Positions 9,359 to 17,450 of a DNA stretch of 64,000 nt are shown piece after piece (positions within the stretch are counted from its first letter, which is position 1; every line of letters begins with the position of its first letter). The stretch comes from Paenibacillus beijingensis (GTDB taxonomy: Bacteria > Bacillota > Bacilli > Paenibacillales > Paenibacillaceae). Location: NCBI RefSeq assembly GCF_000961095.1, contig NZ_CP011058.1, positions 2,817,501-2,881,500 on the forward strand, given 5' to 3'. Both the position numbers and the translations under genes were made by a program. The notes under the pieces were generated by a model. That model was not told where the DNA came from and did not search any database. It saw only the letters and a program-made list of their open reading frames with translations.

Positions 9359-10198
9359 ATGAATTATTTTGCCGATACGACTTGGAAAGACTGGATTAAA
9401 GACTTAATCGACGTCGGTATCGTCAGTTATATTATATATAAGCTTATTTTGCTCGTGCGGGGCACACGCGCCGTGCAGCTCATTAAAGGGATATTCGTTT
9501 TGATCGCCACCTGGGCGGTCAGTACGTGGTTCAACCTGTATACGCTTAAATGGTTGATGAACCAGATGTTTACGTTCGGCGTCGTCACGGTGCTCATTAT
9601 TTTTCAGCCGGAGCTGCGGCGGGCGCTGGAGCAGCTTGGACGCGGAAAGCTGTTTGCGCGCTCGACGTCGCTGGAGCGGGATCAATTGAATGACCGGATA
9701 TCGGAAATCATTAAAGCGGTTCAATATATGTCCAAGCGCAAAATCGGAGCTTTAATCGTCTTTGAAAGAAGTACGGGGGTTAACGAACTGATTGAATCGG
9801 GCATTCCAATGGAATCGAAAATCAGCTCGGAGCTGCTGATCAATATTTTTATTCCGAATACGCCGCTGCATGACGGGGCGGTCATTATAAGAGGCGGACA
9901 GATCATGGCCGCGGCCTGCTATTTGCCGCTATCGGAAAATCCGTTCATCAGCAAGGAGCTTGGCACCCGTCACCGCGCCGCCATCGGCGTAAGCGAAGTG
10001 TGCGACGCCGTAGCCGTCGTTGTATCGGAAGAAACGGGACAAGTCTCGCTTGCGGTGGGCGGCATGATTGTGAGGGATATTAAGGAAGAGTCGCTCATCT
10101 CCAAACTGTTTGAGGAATTGAACCAAACGAACGGCACCAAGAGCAAATCGAAAGCGAAGGTTCCGTTCTGGAGACGGAAAGGAGAGAACCATGGATAA
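9359..10198 (+). CDS. cdaA: Diadenylate cyclase CdaA
   Basis: This membrane enzyme condenses two ATP into cyclic di-AMP, a second messenger controlling potassium and osmolyte transport and cell-wall balance. Three hydrophobic segments occupy about residues 13-80. The DAC domain follows, with the catalytic DGA motif at 172-174 (PLHDGAVII) and RHR at 204-206 (GTRHRAAIG). The start ATG 9359 gives MNYFADTTWKDWIKD, which aligns with the N-terminus of other CdaA proteins; an in-frame GTG at 9323 would add 12 unneeded residues. The 3' end overlaps cdaR by eight bases. Confidence 0.96.
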   Translation: MNYFADTTWKDWIKDLIDVGIVSYIIYKLILLVRGTRAVQLIKGIFVLIATWAVSTWFNLYTLKWLMNQMFTFGVVTVLIIFQPELRRALEQLGRGKLFARSTSLERDQLNDRISEIIKAVQYMSKRKIGALIVFERSTGVNELIESGIPMESKISSELLINIFIPNTPLHDGAVIIRGGQIMAAACYLPLSENPFISKELGTRHRAAIGVSEVCDAVAVVVSEETGQVSLAVGGMIVRDIKEESLISKLFEELNQTNGTKSKSKAKVPFWRRKGENHG

Positions 10199-11627
10199 AT
10201 GGCTGAGCCATCCCACGGCGCTCAAAATTTTGTCTGTCGTCATCGGCCTCCTGTTGTGGGGAGTCGTTCACTTCGATCCGACGAGCACGCCGAACACGGT
10301 GGCTTCGACGCTGGAAACGAAGGTCATTGAAGCGGTCAAAATTCAACCGGTCGGTCTGGACGACAAATCGTATTCGCTGAGTCTCATTGAGCCCAGCGTC
10401 GTCCGCGTCATGGTGAGAGGAACCCGCAGCGATCTGCTGTCGGCGTCGGACGGCGATTATACGATCAGCGTCGATCTGAATGGGCTGACAAACGGAGAGC
10501 ATCTGCTGCCGCTCAATGTTAGCTTGCCGCGCGGGCTGCAGCTGTTAAGCTTGTCGCCGACCCAAGCTAGGGTTACGATCGACAGCCTGGATACAAGCAC
10601 CTTTGAAGCGGGAGTCGTCACGCAAGGGCAGCCGGCGAAAGGGTATGAGGCGGGTGCGCCGACGGTAAGCACGAGCCCGCTTGTAAAAGTCACGCTGCCG
10701 GAGATGGAGATGAAACAGGTCGGATCGGTAAAAGTATTTGTTAACGTTTCCGGCGCCGACAAGCCTGTGACCGAGCGAAAAGCGAAAGTGAAAGTGTTCA
10801 GCAACTCCGGCGATGAGATGACGAATGCGGTCGTATCGCCTTCCACTTTGGAAGTAAACGTCCCGGTGACGATGCCAAGCAAGGTCGTGCCGCTCGTCAT
10901 CGGTTATAAAGGAAATTTGCCGAGCGGGATAAGTATCCAATCTATCCATACGGACACGAAGGAAGTAACGGTAAGAGGAGCCAAAGAGCTGCTCGATAAG
11001 CTGGATAAGCTGGAAGCGGATATCGATCTGTCGAAAATCGAACAGTCCGGCGATGTGACGCTGGAGCTGCAGCCGCCGGACGGATTGTCCGCCGTAGAGC
11101 CGAATACTGTTACAGTAACGGTGTACGTCGTTACATCGGCGACCCGAACGATTAACGTCCCCGTTTCATTCGACAATGTGCCGAAGGGATTAAAGGCATC
11201 CGTCGTCTCGGGCGTTGGGGACGGCAAAGTGCCGCTGCAGCTTTCCGGCCCTCCGGGAGCGCTGCAGTCCGTTACAGCCGCCGATATTGCGGCTACAGCC
11301 GACTTGACGAATCTACCGGAGGGCCGGCATTCGGTCGGCTTAACGCTGTCGCTCCCCCCGAACGTAACGGCAGCGGGCGGAGAGGCGCCGCAGGTGACGG
11401 TGGATTTGAAGGCCGAAGAGGAGGCAACCGCGCCGCCTGCGGAAGACGGGACGACCGAACCCGGCGGCGGGGATACGGGGGCGTCCAACGATGCCGGCTC
11501 CGGCAGTGGGAACTCGCCGGGTAACGGCAGTGAGGACTCACCGGGAGCGGGCAGCAAGCCCGGATCGGAAAGCCCGGGCGGCCAGGGAGGCACTGGCAGC
11601 TCCGGAAACGGCATTGCCGCCCCGTAA
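10191..11627 (+). CDS. cdaR: CdaA regulatory protein CdaR (YbbR domains)
   Basis: CdaR binds CdaA through the membrane and modulates c-di-AMP synthesis. An N-terminal helix (ALKILSVVIGLLLWGVVHF) anchors an extracytoplasmic chain of YbbR-like beta domains of about 80-90 residues each, at roughly 50-130, 140-215, 220-305 and 310-395. The last 70 residues are a low-complexity Gly/Ser/Pro/Asp tail, probably spanning the wall. At 478 residues it is of typical size for the family. It overlaps cdaA by eight bases, and glmM follows 123 bases on. The cdaA-cdaR-glmM order is conserved in Firmicutes. Confidence 0.95.
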   Translation: MDKWLSHPTALKILSVVIGLLLWGVVHFDPTSTPNTVASTLETKVIEAVKIQPVGLDDKSYSLSLIEPSVVRVMVRGTRSDLLSASDGDYTISVDLNGLTNGEHLLPLNVSLPRGLQLLSLSPTQARVTIDSLDTSTFEAGVVTQGQPAKGYEAGAPTVSTSPLVKVTLPEMEMKQVGSVKVFVNVSGADKPVTERKAKVKVFSNSGDEMTNAVVSPSTLEVNVPVTMPSKVVPLVIGYKGNLPSGISIQSIHTDTKEVTVRGAKELLDKLDKLEADIDLSKIEQSGDVTLELQPPDGLSAVEPNTVTVTVYVVTSATRTINVPVSFDNVPKGLKASVVSGVGDGKVPLQLSGPPGALQSVTAADIAATADLTNLPEGRHSVGLTLSLPPNVTAAGGEAPQVTVDLKAEEEATAPPAEDGTTEPGGGDTGASNDAGSGSGNSPGNGSEDSPGAGSKPGSESPGGQGGTGSSGNGIAAP

Positions 11628-11750
11628 TAGATAATGCAGAAGGTGTTACCAGTTGTCGAAACCTGACAGATCAGGTAAAGTGTATTGAGGACATTTTAAT
11701 ACGACATGCATAAATATAATAGACTGAACAGAAATGGGGTACCTGTTTCA

Positions 11751-13097
11751 ATGGGAAAATATTTCGGAACCGACGGAGTGCGCGGGGTAGCGAACCGCGA
11801 ATTGACGCCGGAGCTTGCCTATAAAATCGGACGCTGCGGCGGCTATGTTCTTGCCGGCCAAGCGGACAAACCAAAAGTCGTTATCGGGCTCGACACCCGT
11901 ATCTCCGGGCCGATGCTGGAGGCGGCGCTTATTGCCGGTCTGCTCTCCATCGGCGCCAGCGTCGTACGGCTCGGCATCGTATCGACGCCGGCAGTCGCTT
12001 ACTTGACGCGCGAACTGAAAGCGGATGCCGGCGTCATGATCTCCGCTTCTCACAATCCGGTTGAAGATAACGGCATCAAGTTTTTCGGAGGCGACGGCTT
12101 TAAGCTTTCCGATGAGACGGAGCTTGAGATTGAGCGGCTGATGGACGCCGAGCACGATGAGCTGCCAAGACCGGAAGGCGGAGAGATCGGCACCGTTTCG
12201 ACGGATGAAGCTGCGAAGCGGCGCTATCTCGATCATTTGAAGACGACCGTTGACACGCGGTTCGACGGGCTGCGCATTGTGCTGGACTGTGCGAACGGAT
12301 CCGCTTATGAGCTGGCGCCGCAAATTTTCCGCGAATTGGGTGCCGAGATCGTTACGGTCGGCGCTTCTCCGGACGGACGGAACATTAATGACGGCGTCGG
12401 CTCGACCCATCCGGAATATTTGCGCGAGCAGGTGCTTGCGCATAACGCCAACCTCGGTCTTTCGTTCGACGGCGACGCCGACCGTCTGATCGCGATCGAC
12501 GAGCAAGGCAACGAAGTGGACGGCGATTACATCCTCTGTATTTGCGGCGAAGCGATGAAGCGGGCGGGCAAACTGAACGGCGATACGATTGTGACGACGG
12601 TTATGGCGAACATTGGCTTTTTCAAGGCTGCTGCACGTTTGGGTCTGAAGACGGCAAAGACGGCGGTTGGCGACCGGTACGTGATGGAGGAGATGCGCCG
12701 CGGCGGTTTTAACCTGGGCGGCGAACAGTCCGGCCACGTTATTTTTCTCGATCATAACACGACCGGCGACGGCATTCTTACTGCTTTGCAGCTGGTGAAC
12801 ACGATGGTCCATTCGGGTAAAAAACTGGGCGAGCTGACGAGGATCATGCGCAAATATCCGCAGGTGCTGGTCAATGTGCGGGTAGCCGACAAAACGATGT
12901 ACAACGATAATCCGGCGATCGCCGCAGCCATTACGGAAGTGGAGAAGGAGCTTGGCGATAACGGCCGTGTGCTCGTCCGCCCTTCCGGCACCGAATCGCT
13001 CATTCGCGTCATGGCTGAAGGACCGGATAAAGGGCAGATTGAAACATTCGTGGATCAAATTGTTAATGTGGTCAAAGTTGAACTTGGTGCAGGCTAA
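11751..13097 (+). CDS. glmM: Phosphoglucosamine mutase
   Basis: GlmM converts glucosamine-6-phosphate to glucosamine-1-phosphate, the second step towards UDP-N-acetylglucosamine for peptidoglycan. In Firmicutes it also binds and inhibits CdaA. The 448 residues match the family. Visible are the N-terminal MGKYFGTDGVRG, the phosphoserine loop ISASHNP (S100), the metal loop SFDGDADR and the substrate loop RPSGTES near the C-terminus. The start at 11751 is chosen because it gives the canonical N-terminus; an in-frame ATG at 11706 would add 15 residues. Confidence 0.97.
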   Translation: MGKYFGTDGVRGVANRELTPELAYKIGRCGGYVLAGQADKPKVVIGLDTRISGPMLEAALIAGLLSIGASVVRLGIVSTPAVAYLTRELKADAGVMISASHNPVEDNGIKFFGGDGFKLSDETELEIERLMDAEHDELPRPEGGEIGTVSTDEAAKRRYLDHLKTTVDTRFDGLRIVLDCANGSAYELAPQIFRELGAEIVTVGASPDGRNINDGVGSTHPEYLREQVLAHNANLGLSFDGDADRLIAIDEQGNEVDGDYILCICGEAMKRAGKLNGDTIVTTVMANIGFFKAAARLGLKTAKTAVGDRYVMEEMRRGGFNLGGEQSGHVIFLDHNTTGDGILTALQLVNTMVHSGKKLGELTRIMRKYPQVLVNVRVADKTMYNDNPAIAAAITEVEKELGDNGRVLVRPSGTESLIRVMAEGPDKGQIETFVDQIVNVVKVELGAG

Positions 13098-13191
13098 AGA
13101 TTGACTACGTTAACCGTTGACGATGCCAGCTGATGACGGCAGATCATGTTATTCAGCTTAAAGCGGGGCGTTAATGGTTTAGGGGACGAAT

Positions 13192-13233
13192 GAACCGGCG
13201 GTTTTTTTGCATATGGGTAAAAATCGCCGGTTC
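13192..13233. terminator. Inverted repeat after glmM, possible terminator
   Basis: GAACCGGCG and CGCCGGTTC are separated by 24 bases that begin with a T-run. The T-run sits in the loop rather than after the stem, so this is an unusual terminator if it is one. It lies about 95 bases after the glmM stop codon. Confidence 0.35.
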
Positions 13234-13269
13234 AGCTGTGCCATTAACAAACATTGGATGTTTTCGAGG

Positions 13270-13298
13270 TTGCGTGGACGGTTTAAATTGAATATGAT
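13270..13298 (+). promoter_or_regulatory. Candidate sigma-A promoter for glmS
   Basis: TTGCGT, 17 bases, TATGAT. The start of transcription would fall about 50 bases before the predicted ribozyme cleavage site. Confidence 0.5.
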
Positions 13299-13339
13299 AA
13301 GAAGTATGATTTCGGAAGGAAAGCGAGGGTAGAGGTATA

Positions 13340-13640
13340 TTTTAGCAGTATAAGCGCCAGAGCTTGCTCGTAACGAGGGGCATCGCTTGAGTCATACCAA
13401 AACTCCCGTCTGTGAAGCGGGACTAAGTAATCGGAATGAAGCTTTTGCCTCTGAGCAAGGCAGCCGGGAGGGCGTGCCTTAGCAGAGGGAACAACAAAAG
13501 AATTTCATTTCTCCGTATGACCTGAGGCGATGGAGAGCAAGCTGACGAGGTGAAGGTGTTCGAATTATTCGGCGGGGACCTTCCGGTTAAGCATTCAAGC
13601 CGTAAGCCGATATGCGAAAAGGACGCGGGCAACCGGTCTC
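13340..13640 (+). ncRNA. glmS ribozyme (glucosamine-6-phosphate-dependent)
   Basis: A self-cleaving riboswitch in the glmS leader. When glucosamine-6-phosphate binds, the RNA cuts itself and glmS expression falls. The conserved 5' block AAGCGCCAGAGC is at 13352-13363, with cleavage expected between A13353 and G13354. AGCTTGCTC downstream of it pairs with GAGCAAGCT at 13534-13542. The hallmark GCTGACGAGG (13541-13550) and TTCGGCGGGGACCTTCCGG (about 13568) follow. An extra long hairpin with arms CCTCTGAGCAAGGCA and TGCCTTAGCAGAGG enlarges the central part. The 3' boundary is approximate. Confidence 0.88.
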
Positions 13641-13801
13641 ACAACCATTCGGCGGAATGCGTTATATTCATCCCGCTATGTCCAGGGTGACGCGTAAAGA
13701 GCGCCGCAAGGGCATGGAACAGGATTCATAGACCAGCCCGGCCGCGCCACGCGGACATCCGTACAGGCGGAATTATAACGTATACGGAGGTCTATTTCAT
13801 T

Positions 13802-15634
13802 ATGTGTGGAATCGTTGGCTATATTGGGAAACGGGACTCGAAAGATATTTTGATCGAAGGGCTGAAGAAGCTGGAGTATCGCGGATATGATTCCGCCGGT
13901 ATTGCAGTCTTCACCGATCATGGACTGGAAATTCGCAAGTCGAAAGGCCGTCTGGCCGTTCTGGAAGATAAATTGCGTGACGAGCCGATCGAGGGTTCTG
14001 TGGGCATCGGGCATACGAGATGGGCGACGCACGGCAAGCCGTCGGATGTCAACTCACATCCGCATACCGACAATTCCCATAAATTTTCGGTCGTGCATAA
14101 CGGCATTGTCGAAAACTATCTGGATCTGAAGGAAGAATTGGCGGAAAAAGGACACCGCTTCCTGTCCGAGACAGACACGGAAGTGATCTCGCACCTGATC
14201 GCCGACGAATACGACGGAGATATCGTTAAAGCGGTGCAGCGCGCAGTGAAGAGAATGCGCGGCGCTTTTGCGCTCGGCGTTCTGACCGAATATGAGTCGG
14301 ACCGGCTTGTTGCCGTCCGTTTTGCCAGCCCGCTTATTATCGGAATCGGCGAAGGCGAGAATTTTATCGGCTCGGACATTCCGGCGATTTTGGAGCATAC
14401 ACGCAATGTGTATATTCTGAATGACGGTGAAATGGCCGTGCTGCGGCGCGGAAGTGTCGAGCTGATGACGACCGATGGCGAAATTATTTCCAAGGAAATA
14501 TTTCATGTCGATTGGGACTTGGTCACGGCAGAAAAAGCCGGATTCGATCATTTCATGCTGAAGGAAATTCACGAACAGCCGCAAGCTTACCGCGATACGA
14601 TGATGGGCCGCATTTCCGAAGACGGAAAATCGGTCGATTTGAAAGAGGTCGAAATGACCGACGAGCAGATCAAAGCGATCTCCAAAATTCACATTGTCGC
14701 TTGCGGTACGGCTTACCATGCCGGACTGGTCGGCAAAACCGTTATTGAAAGCTTGGCGCGCATTCCGGTCGAAACCGATGTCGCATCGGAATACCGCTAC
14801 CGTTCGCCGATCATTACGCCGGACACGCTTGTCATCGTCGTCAGCCAATCCGGCGAGACGGCCGACACACTGGCGGCGCTGCGTGAAGCGAAGCGCAACG
14901 ACGCCCGCGTACTCGCGATTACAAACGTCGTGGGCAGCTCCATCGCGCGCGATGCGGATGATGTCATTACGACATGGGCCGGTCCGGAAATTGCGGTCGC
15001 TTCCACCAAAGCCTATTCGTCGCAGCTGATCGCTTTTTATCTGCTGGGCTTATACCTGGCGCAGGTGCGCGGCACGAAAACGCAGGATGAAATTACCGAG
15101 GTCATCGATGCAATGAAGCAGCTGCCTGAACAGGTCGAACGCATTTTGGAGCAGAGCGACATTTACAAGCAGGTGGCGGAAGCCGTGTCGAAGCATAGCA
15201 ACCTGTTCTTTATCGGACGCGGTCTCGACTTCGCGGTTGCCCAGGAAGGCTCCTTGAAGCTGAAGGAAATTTCCTACATCCACTCCGAAGCTTATCCGGC
15301 AGGCGAACTGAAGCACGGCACGCTGGCGCTGATCGAGGAAGGCATTCCGGTCATCTCGCTCGTTACGCAGGAAGAGCTGTACGAGAAGACGCTCAGCAAC
15401 ATCAAGGAAGTGAAAGCGCGCGGCGCCCATGTGCTGGCAATCGCCAACGCCGGCAGCGAAGCCGAAGTCGGCCGCTCCGTCGACGAGCTGTTCGCCATTC
15501 CGAAGACGCTGCCGATCCTGACGCCCGCTCTGTCGGTCGTCCCGCTGCAGCTGCTCTCCTACCACGCTTCTCTGGCCCTCGGCCACGACGTGGATAAGCC
15601 GCGAAATTTGGCGAAGAGCGTGACGGTGGAGTAA
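13802..15634 (+). CDS. glmS: Glutamine-fructose-6-phosphate aminotransferase
   Basis: GlmS makes glucosamine-6-phosphate from fructose-6-phosphate and glutamine, the first step of hexosamine synthesis. The N-terminal glutaminase domain begins with the nucleophile cysteine (MCGIVGYIG). The C-terminal half has two SIS sugar-isomerase domains (VACGTAYHAG near 300, SQSGETADTL near 350, and a second SIS near 470-590). At 610 residues it is full length. The C-terminal coding sequence for DKPRNLAKSVTVE is the conserved stretch that TnsD recognises in Tn7 targeting, and a Tn7-like element indeed starts 24 bp after the stop codon. An upstream ribozyme regulates the gene. Confidence 0.98.
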   Translation: MCGIVGYIGKRDSKDILIEGLKKLEYRGYDSAGIAVFTDHGLEIRKSKGRLAVLEDKLRDEPIEGSVGIGHTRWATHGKPSDVNSHPHTDNSHKFSVVHNGIVENYLDLKEELAEKGHRFLSETDTEVISHLIADEYDGDIVKAVQRAVKRMRGAFALGVLTEYESDRLVAVRFASPLIIGIGEGENFIGSDIPAILEHTRNVYILNDGEMAVLRRGSVELMTTDGEIISKEIFHVDWDLVTAEKAGFDHFMLKEIHEQPQAYRDTMMGRISEDGKSVDLKEVEMTDEQIKAISKIHIVACGTAYHAGLVGKTVIESLARIPVETDVASEYRYRSPIITPDTLVIVVSQSGETADTLAALREAKRNDARVLAITNVVGSSIARDADDVITTWAGPEIAVASTKAYSSQLIAFYLLGLYLAQVRGTKTQDEITEVIDAMKQLPEQVERILEQSDIYKQVAEAVSKHSNLFFIGRGLDFAVAQEGSLKLKEISYIHSEAYPAGELKHGTLALIEEGIPVISLVTQEELYEKTLSNIKEVKARGAHVLAIANAGSEAEVGRSVDELFAIPKTLPILTPALSVVPLQLLSYHASLALGHDVDKPRNLAKSVTVE

Positions 15635-15653
15635 GTGGGTTAGGAATAGAGTG

Positions 15654-15658
15654 AAGGT
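15654..15658. repeat. Target-site duplication AAGGT (glmS side)
   Basis: AAGGT immediately precedes the TGT terminus at 15659 and is repeated exactly at 40153-40157 after the other terminus. A 5-bp duplication is the known Tn7 target-site footprint. Confidence 0.9.
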
Positions 15659-15667
15659 TGTTCAGTG

Positions 15668-15748
15668 AAAATAAAGTATTAGACTGAAAAATAAAGTATT
15701 AGACTGCGAAAATAAAGGTTTAGACTGAGTAAATAAAGTATTAGACTG
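15668..15748. repeat. Right-end TnsB-type binding sites, four copies
   Basis: Four direct copies of AAATAAAGTATTAGACTG at about 15668-15686, 15687-15706, 15709-15727 (variant AAGGTTTAGACTG) and 15731-15748, spaced about 20 bp. They resemble the sites in Tn7 ends (AAAGTCTTAAACTG) and occur inverted at 40003-40145. This is the transposase recognition array, not a CRISPR array. Confidence 0.92.
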
Positions 15749-15795
15749 CTGGGTGAGACAGCATTTACTCCGAATAACAGACATCATGAGGTTGA

Positions 15796-15830
15796 ACCCC
15801 GTAATTGTAACTAATTACGGGGTATTTTTG
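15796..15830 (+). terminator. Terminator hairpin just inside the transposon right end
   Basis: The arms CCCCGTAATT and AATTACGGGG enclose GTAACT and are followed by TATTTTTG. It stands between the right end and the first element gene, where it could stop read-through from glmS. Confidence 0.7.
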
Positions 15831-15849
15831 TTTTCTGGAGCTGATACAG

Positions 15850-16194
15850 ATGAACCTAGGTGAGAAAGTCAGATTTATCCGAAAATCAAATGAGTTAAAT
15901 CAGAAGGAATTTTCGGTCAGGATTGAAGTTTCTCAAGGAACACTGAGTGACATTGAACGCGGTGTTTGTCTCCCGTCATGCGAAACGATTATTGCTCTAA
16001 GAAATAAATTTAAATGCGATTTGAATTGGCTGCTTACAGATGACGTTGAGTCCTCTTTCATTCAAACCGATGTATCAAATGAAGAATTGGAACTGCTCGA
16101 CAGCATCCGATCTCTCCCTGCTCGCGAAAAAAATGAATTGTTTGAAATCATACATATCAAGCTAAGGAAAAATAAATATCCGTTTACGGATTAA
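15850..16194 (+). CDS. XRE-family helix-turn-helix regulator
   Basis: A small DNA-binding protein of 114 residues. The N-terminal 65 residues form a Cro/CI-type HTH (LGEKVRFIRKSNELNQKEFS, then VSQGTLSDIERGVCLPS). The C-terminal 45 residues are a short charged helical region. CTGGAG lies ahead of the ATG. It is the first gene inside the transposon and is colinear with tnsA-E, so it probably controls transposition genes, by inference from position only. Confidence 0.85.
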   Translation: MNLGEKVRFIRKSNELNQKEFSVRIEVSQGTLSDIERGVCLPSCETIIALRNKFKCDLNWLLTDDVESSFIQTDVSNEELELLDSIRSLPAREKNELFEIIHIKLRKNKYPFTD

Positions 16195-16248
16195 AAAATC
16201 CGAAAAGTGCAATCATGGTAACATTACCGAAAAATGCGGGGTGTTACC

Positions 16249-16608
16249 TTGGAAGAAGATAAATTGGATATAGGAATCGTAACTCCAAGCGGGATCTGGT
16301 TTGATGGGAAAATCTATTCTTGCTCTTGGGCTGTTCGACATCAATGGTTTAAGCATGCTGAGTTCATTGGAGGCTGGCCAGTATCCGTAAGAAGTCACGA
16401 GGAGCAAACAGATCAAATAGATGTCTTATTGGATGATGGCAATTCTGTCGTGTGCATAAGAATAGATCACATACCTGTTAATTCAGCGATACTCGATGCG
16501 TACTATCTGGAGTTTCAAAGGTTAGTGACTTTAAGGAAACAGCGGCAGGCTGTGAAAGAAACCATTCCAGAGGATCAGAGACATTCGGATGAGCCTACTA
16601 ACAACTGA
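16249..16608 (+). CDS. Small protein resembling the TnsB C-terminal beta-barrel domain
   Basis: About 119 residues of unassigned function. Residues 8-70 resemble a segment of TnsB from the same element: GIWFDGKIYSCSWAVRHQWF here against GIQFKGMHYSCELAMREQWF in TnsB (about residues 530-550), followed in both by a W-x-V-x-V strand and an acidic LDDG/LDEG turn. In Mu-family transposases this is the beta-barrel domain after the DDE core. The tail is charged. The likely start is TTG 16249, with GGGGTG six bases upstream; an ATG 15 bases earlier is too close to that site. It ends nine bases before tnsA. It may be a transposition accessory or a duplicated fragment put to use. Confidence 0.7.
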   Translation: MEEDKLDIGIVTPSGIWFDGKIYSCSWAVRHQWFKHAEFIGGWPVSVRSHEEQTDQIDVLLDDGNSVVCIRIDHIPVNSAILDAYYLEFQRLVTLRKQRQAVKETIPEDQRHSDEPTNN

Positions 16609-16617
16609 GGTGAATGA

Positions 16618-17445
16618 ATGGCAAAACGAAAAAGGCAACTAACCGAAGCGAAAATTGAAAAGATGATCAAGGAAGGCAGAGGTCAAGGTACCGGTAAAGA
16701 CTATCTTCCTTGGCTCAAGATTCAGGACGTTCCATCGGAAGGCAGAGCAACTCGTGGCGTAGGCTGGACTACAGGCCGAAGACACGAGCTTCTTTCGGAT
16801 ATTGAGCGTGATTATTGCTATCTGCTTGACTATGCAGATGAGGTTTCAGATATCCGTGAACAATTCCCGCTATTGCCACTTGAAGAAACCTTAATGATTG
16901 CGGAAAAAATCGGAGTAAATCATCCGTGCGATCCTAAGACTAACGTTCCAATTGTGATGACTACTGATTTCCTAATCACCCACGTAGACAAAGATGTTGC
17001 TAGGACTGTGAAGCCCTTTAGTGAAATGGAAGATGAACGAACGATAGCCAAGTTTGAGATTGAGCGGGTCTATTGGGAAACGCGTCATATAGATTGGGGC
17101 ATTATTATTGACCGTGATTTACCTGATGTGCTGATTAGAAATATTGAGTGGGTCCATAAGGAGTACCATAACGAGGACGTATCTAATCTAGGTGTGTTTA
17201 CTATTCGCAATTTAGAACAAATGCTCGCTGCCCGTTTAGACGAAGGGGAGGCAATATCGAAGGCTTGTTTAGCTTGCGATGAACGATTAGGACTAGAAGT
17301 TGGAACATCTCTTGCATTGTTCCGTCATTTTGTCGCGCGTAAAAAGTGGTCTGTAAATATGAATGAAAGAATCATTCCGACTCTCCCAGCGAAAGAGTTT
17401 ATGATAGCAACTCCTGAATATAGATTTGAAGCAAAAGGCGGGTGA
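16618..17445 (+). CDS. tnsA: TnsA-like transposon endonuclease subunit
   Basis: TnsA cuts the 5' ends of the transposon, so that with TnsB the element leaves by a clean cut-and-paste. The 275-residue protein has the restriction-endonuclease-like catalytic residues E63 (LSDIERDY), D117 (VMTTDFLITH) and K132 (RTVKPFSE), nearly the positions known for Tn7 TnsA (E63, D114, K132). The C-terminal part should bind TnsC. The stop codon overlaps a GTG in the tnsB frame. The N-terminus (KIEKMIKEGRGQGTGKDYLP) is echoed by the 32-codon stub at 40261. Confidence 0.95.
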   Translation: MAKRKRQLTEAKIEKMIKEGRGQGTGKDYLPWLKIQDVPSEGRATRGVGWTTGRRHELLSDIERDYCYLLDYADEVSDIREQFPLLPLEETLMIAEKIGVNHPCDPKTNVPIVMTTDFLITHVDKDVARTVKPFSEMEDERTIAKFEIERVYWETRHIDWGIIIDRDLPDVLIRNIEWVHKEYHNEDVSNLGVFTIRNLEQMLAARLDEGEAISKACLACDERLGLEVGTSLALFRHFVARKKWSVNMNERIIPTLPAKEFMIATPEYRFEAKGG

Positions 17446-17450
17446 TTATA

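Noticed and set aside
15668..15748. Short, evenly spaced repeats that might be a CRISPR array
   Set aside because: Repeats are 18-20 bp with almost no spacer, no cas genes are present, and they are repeated inverted at the other transposon end. They are TnsB-type sites.
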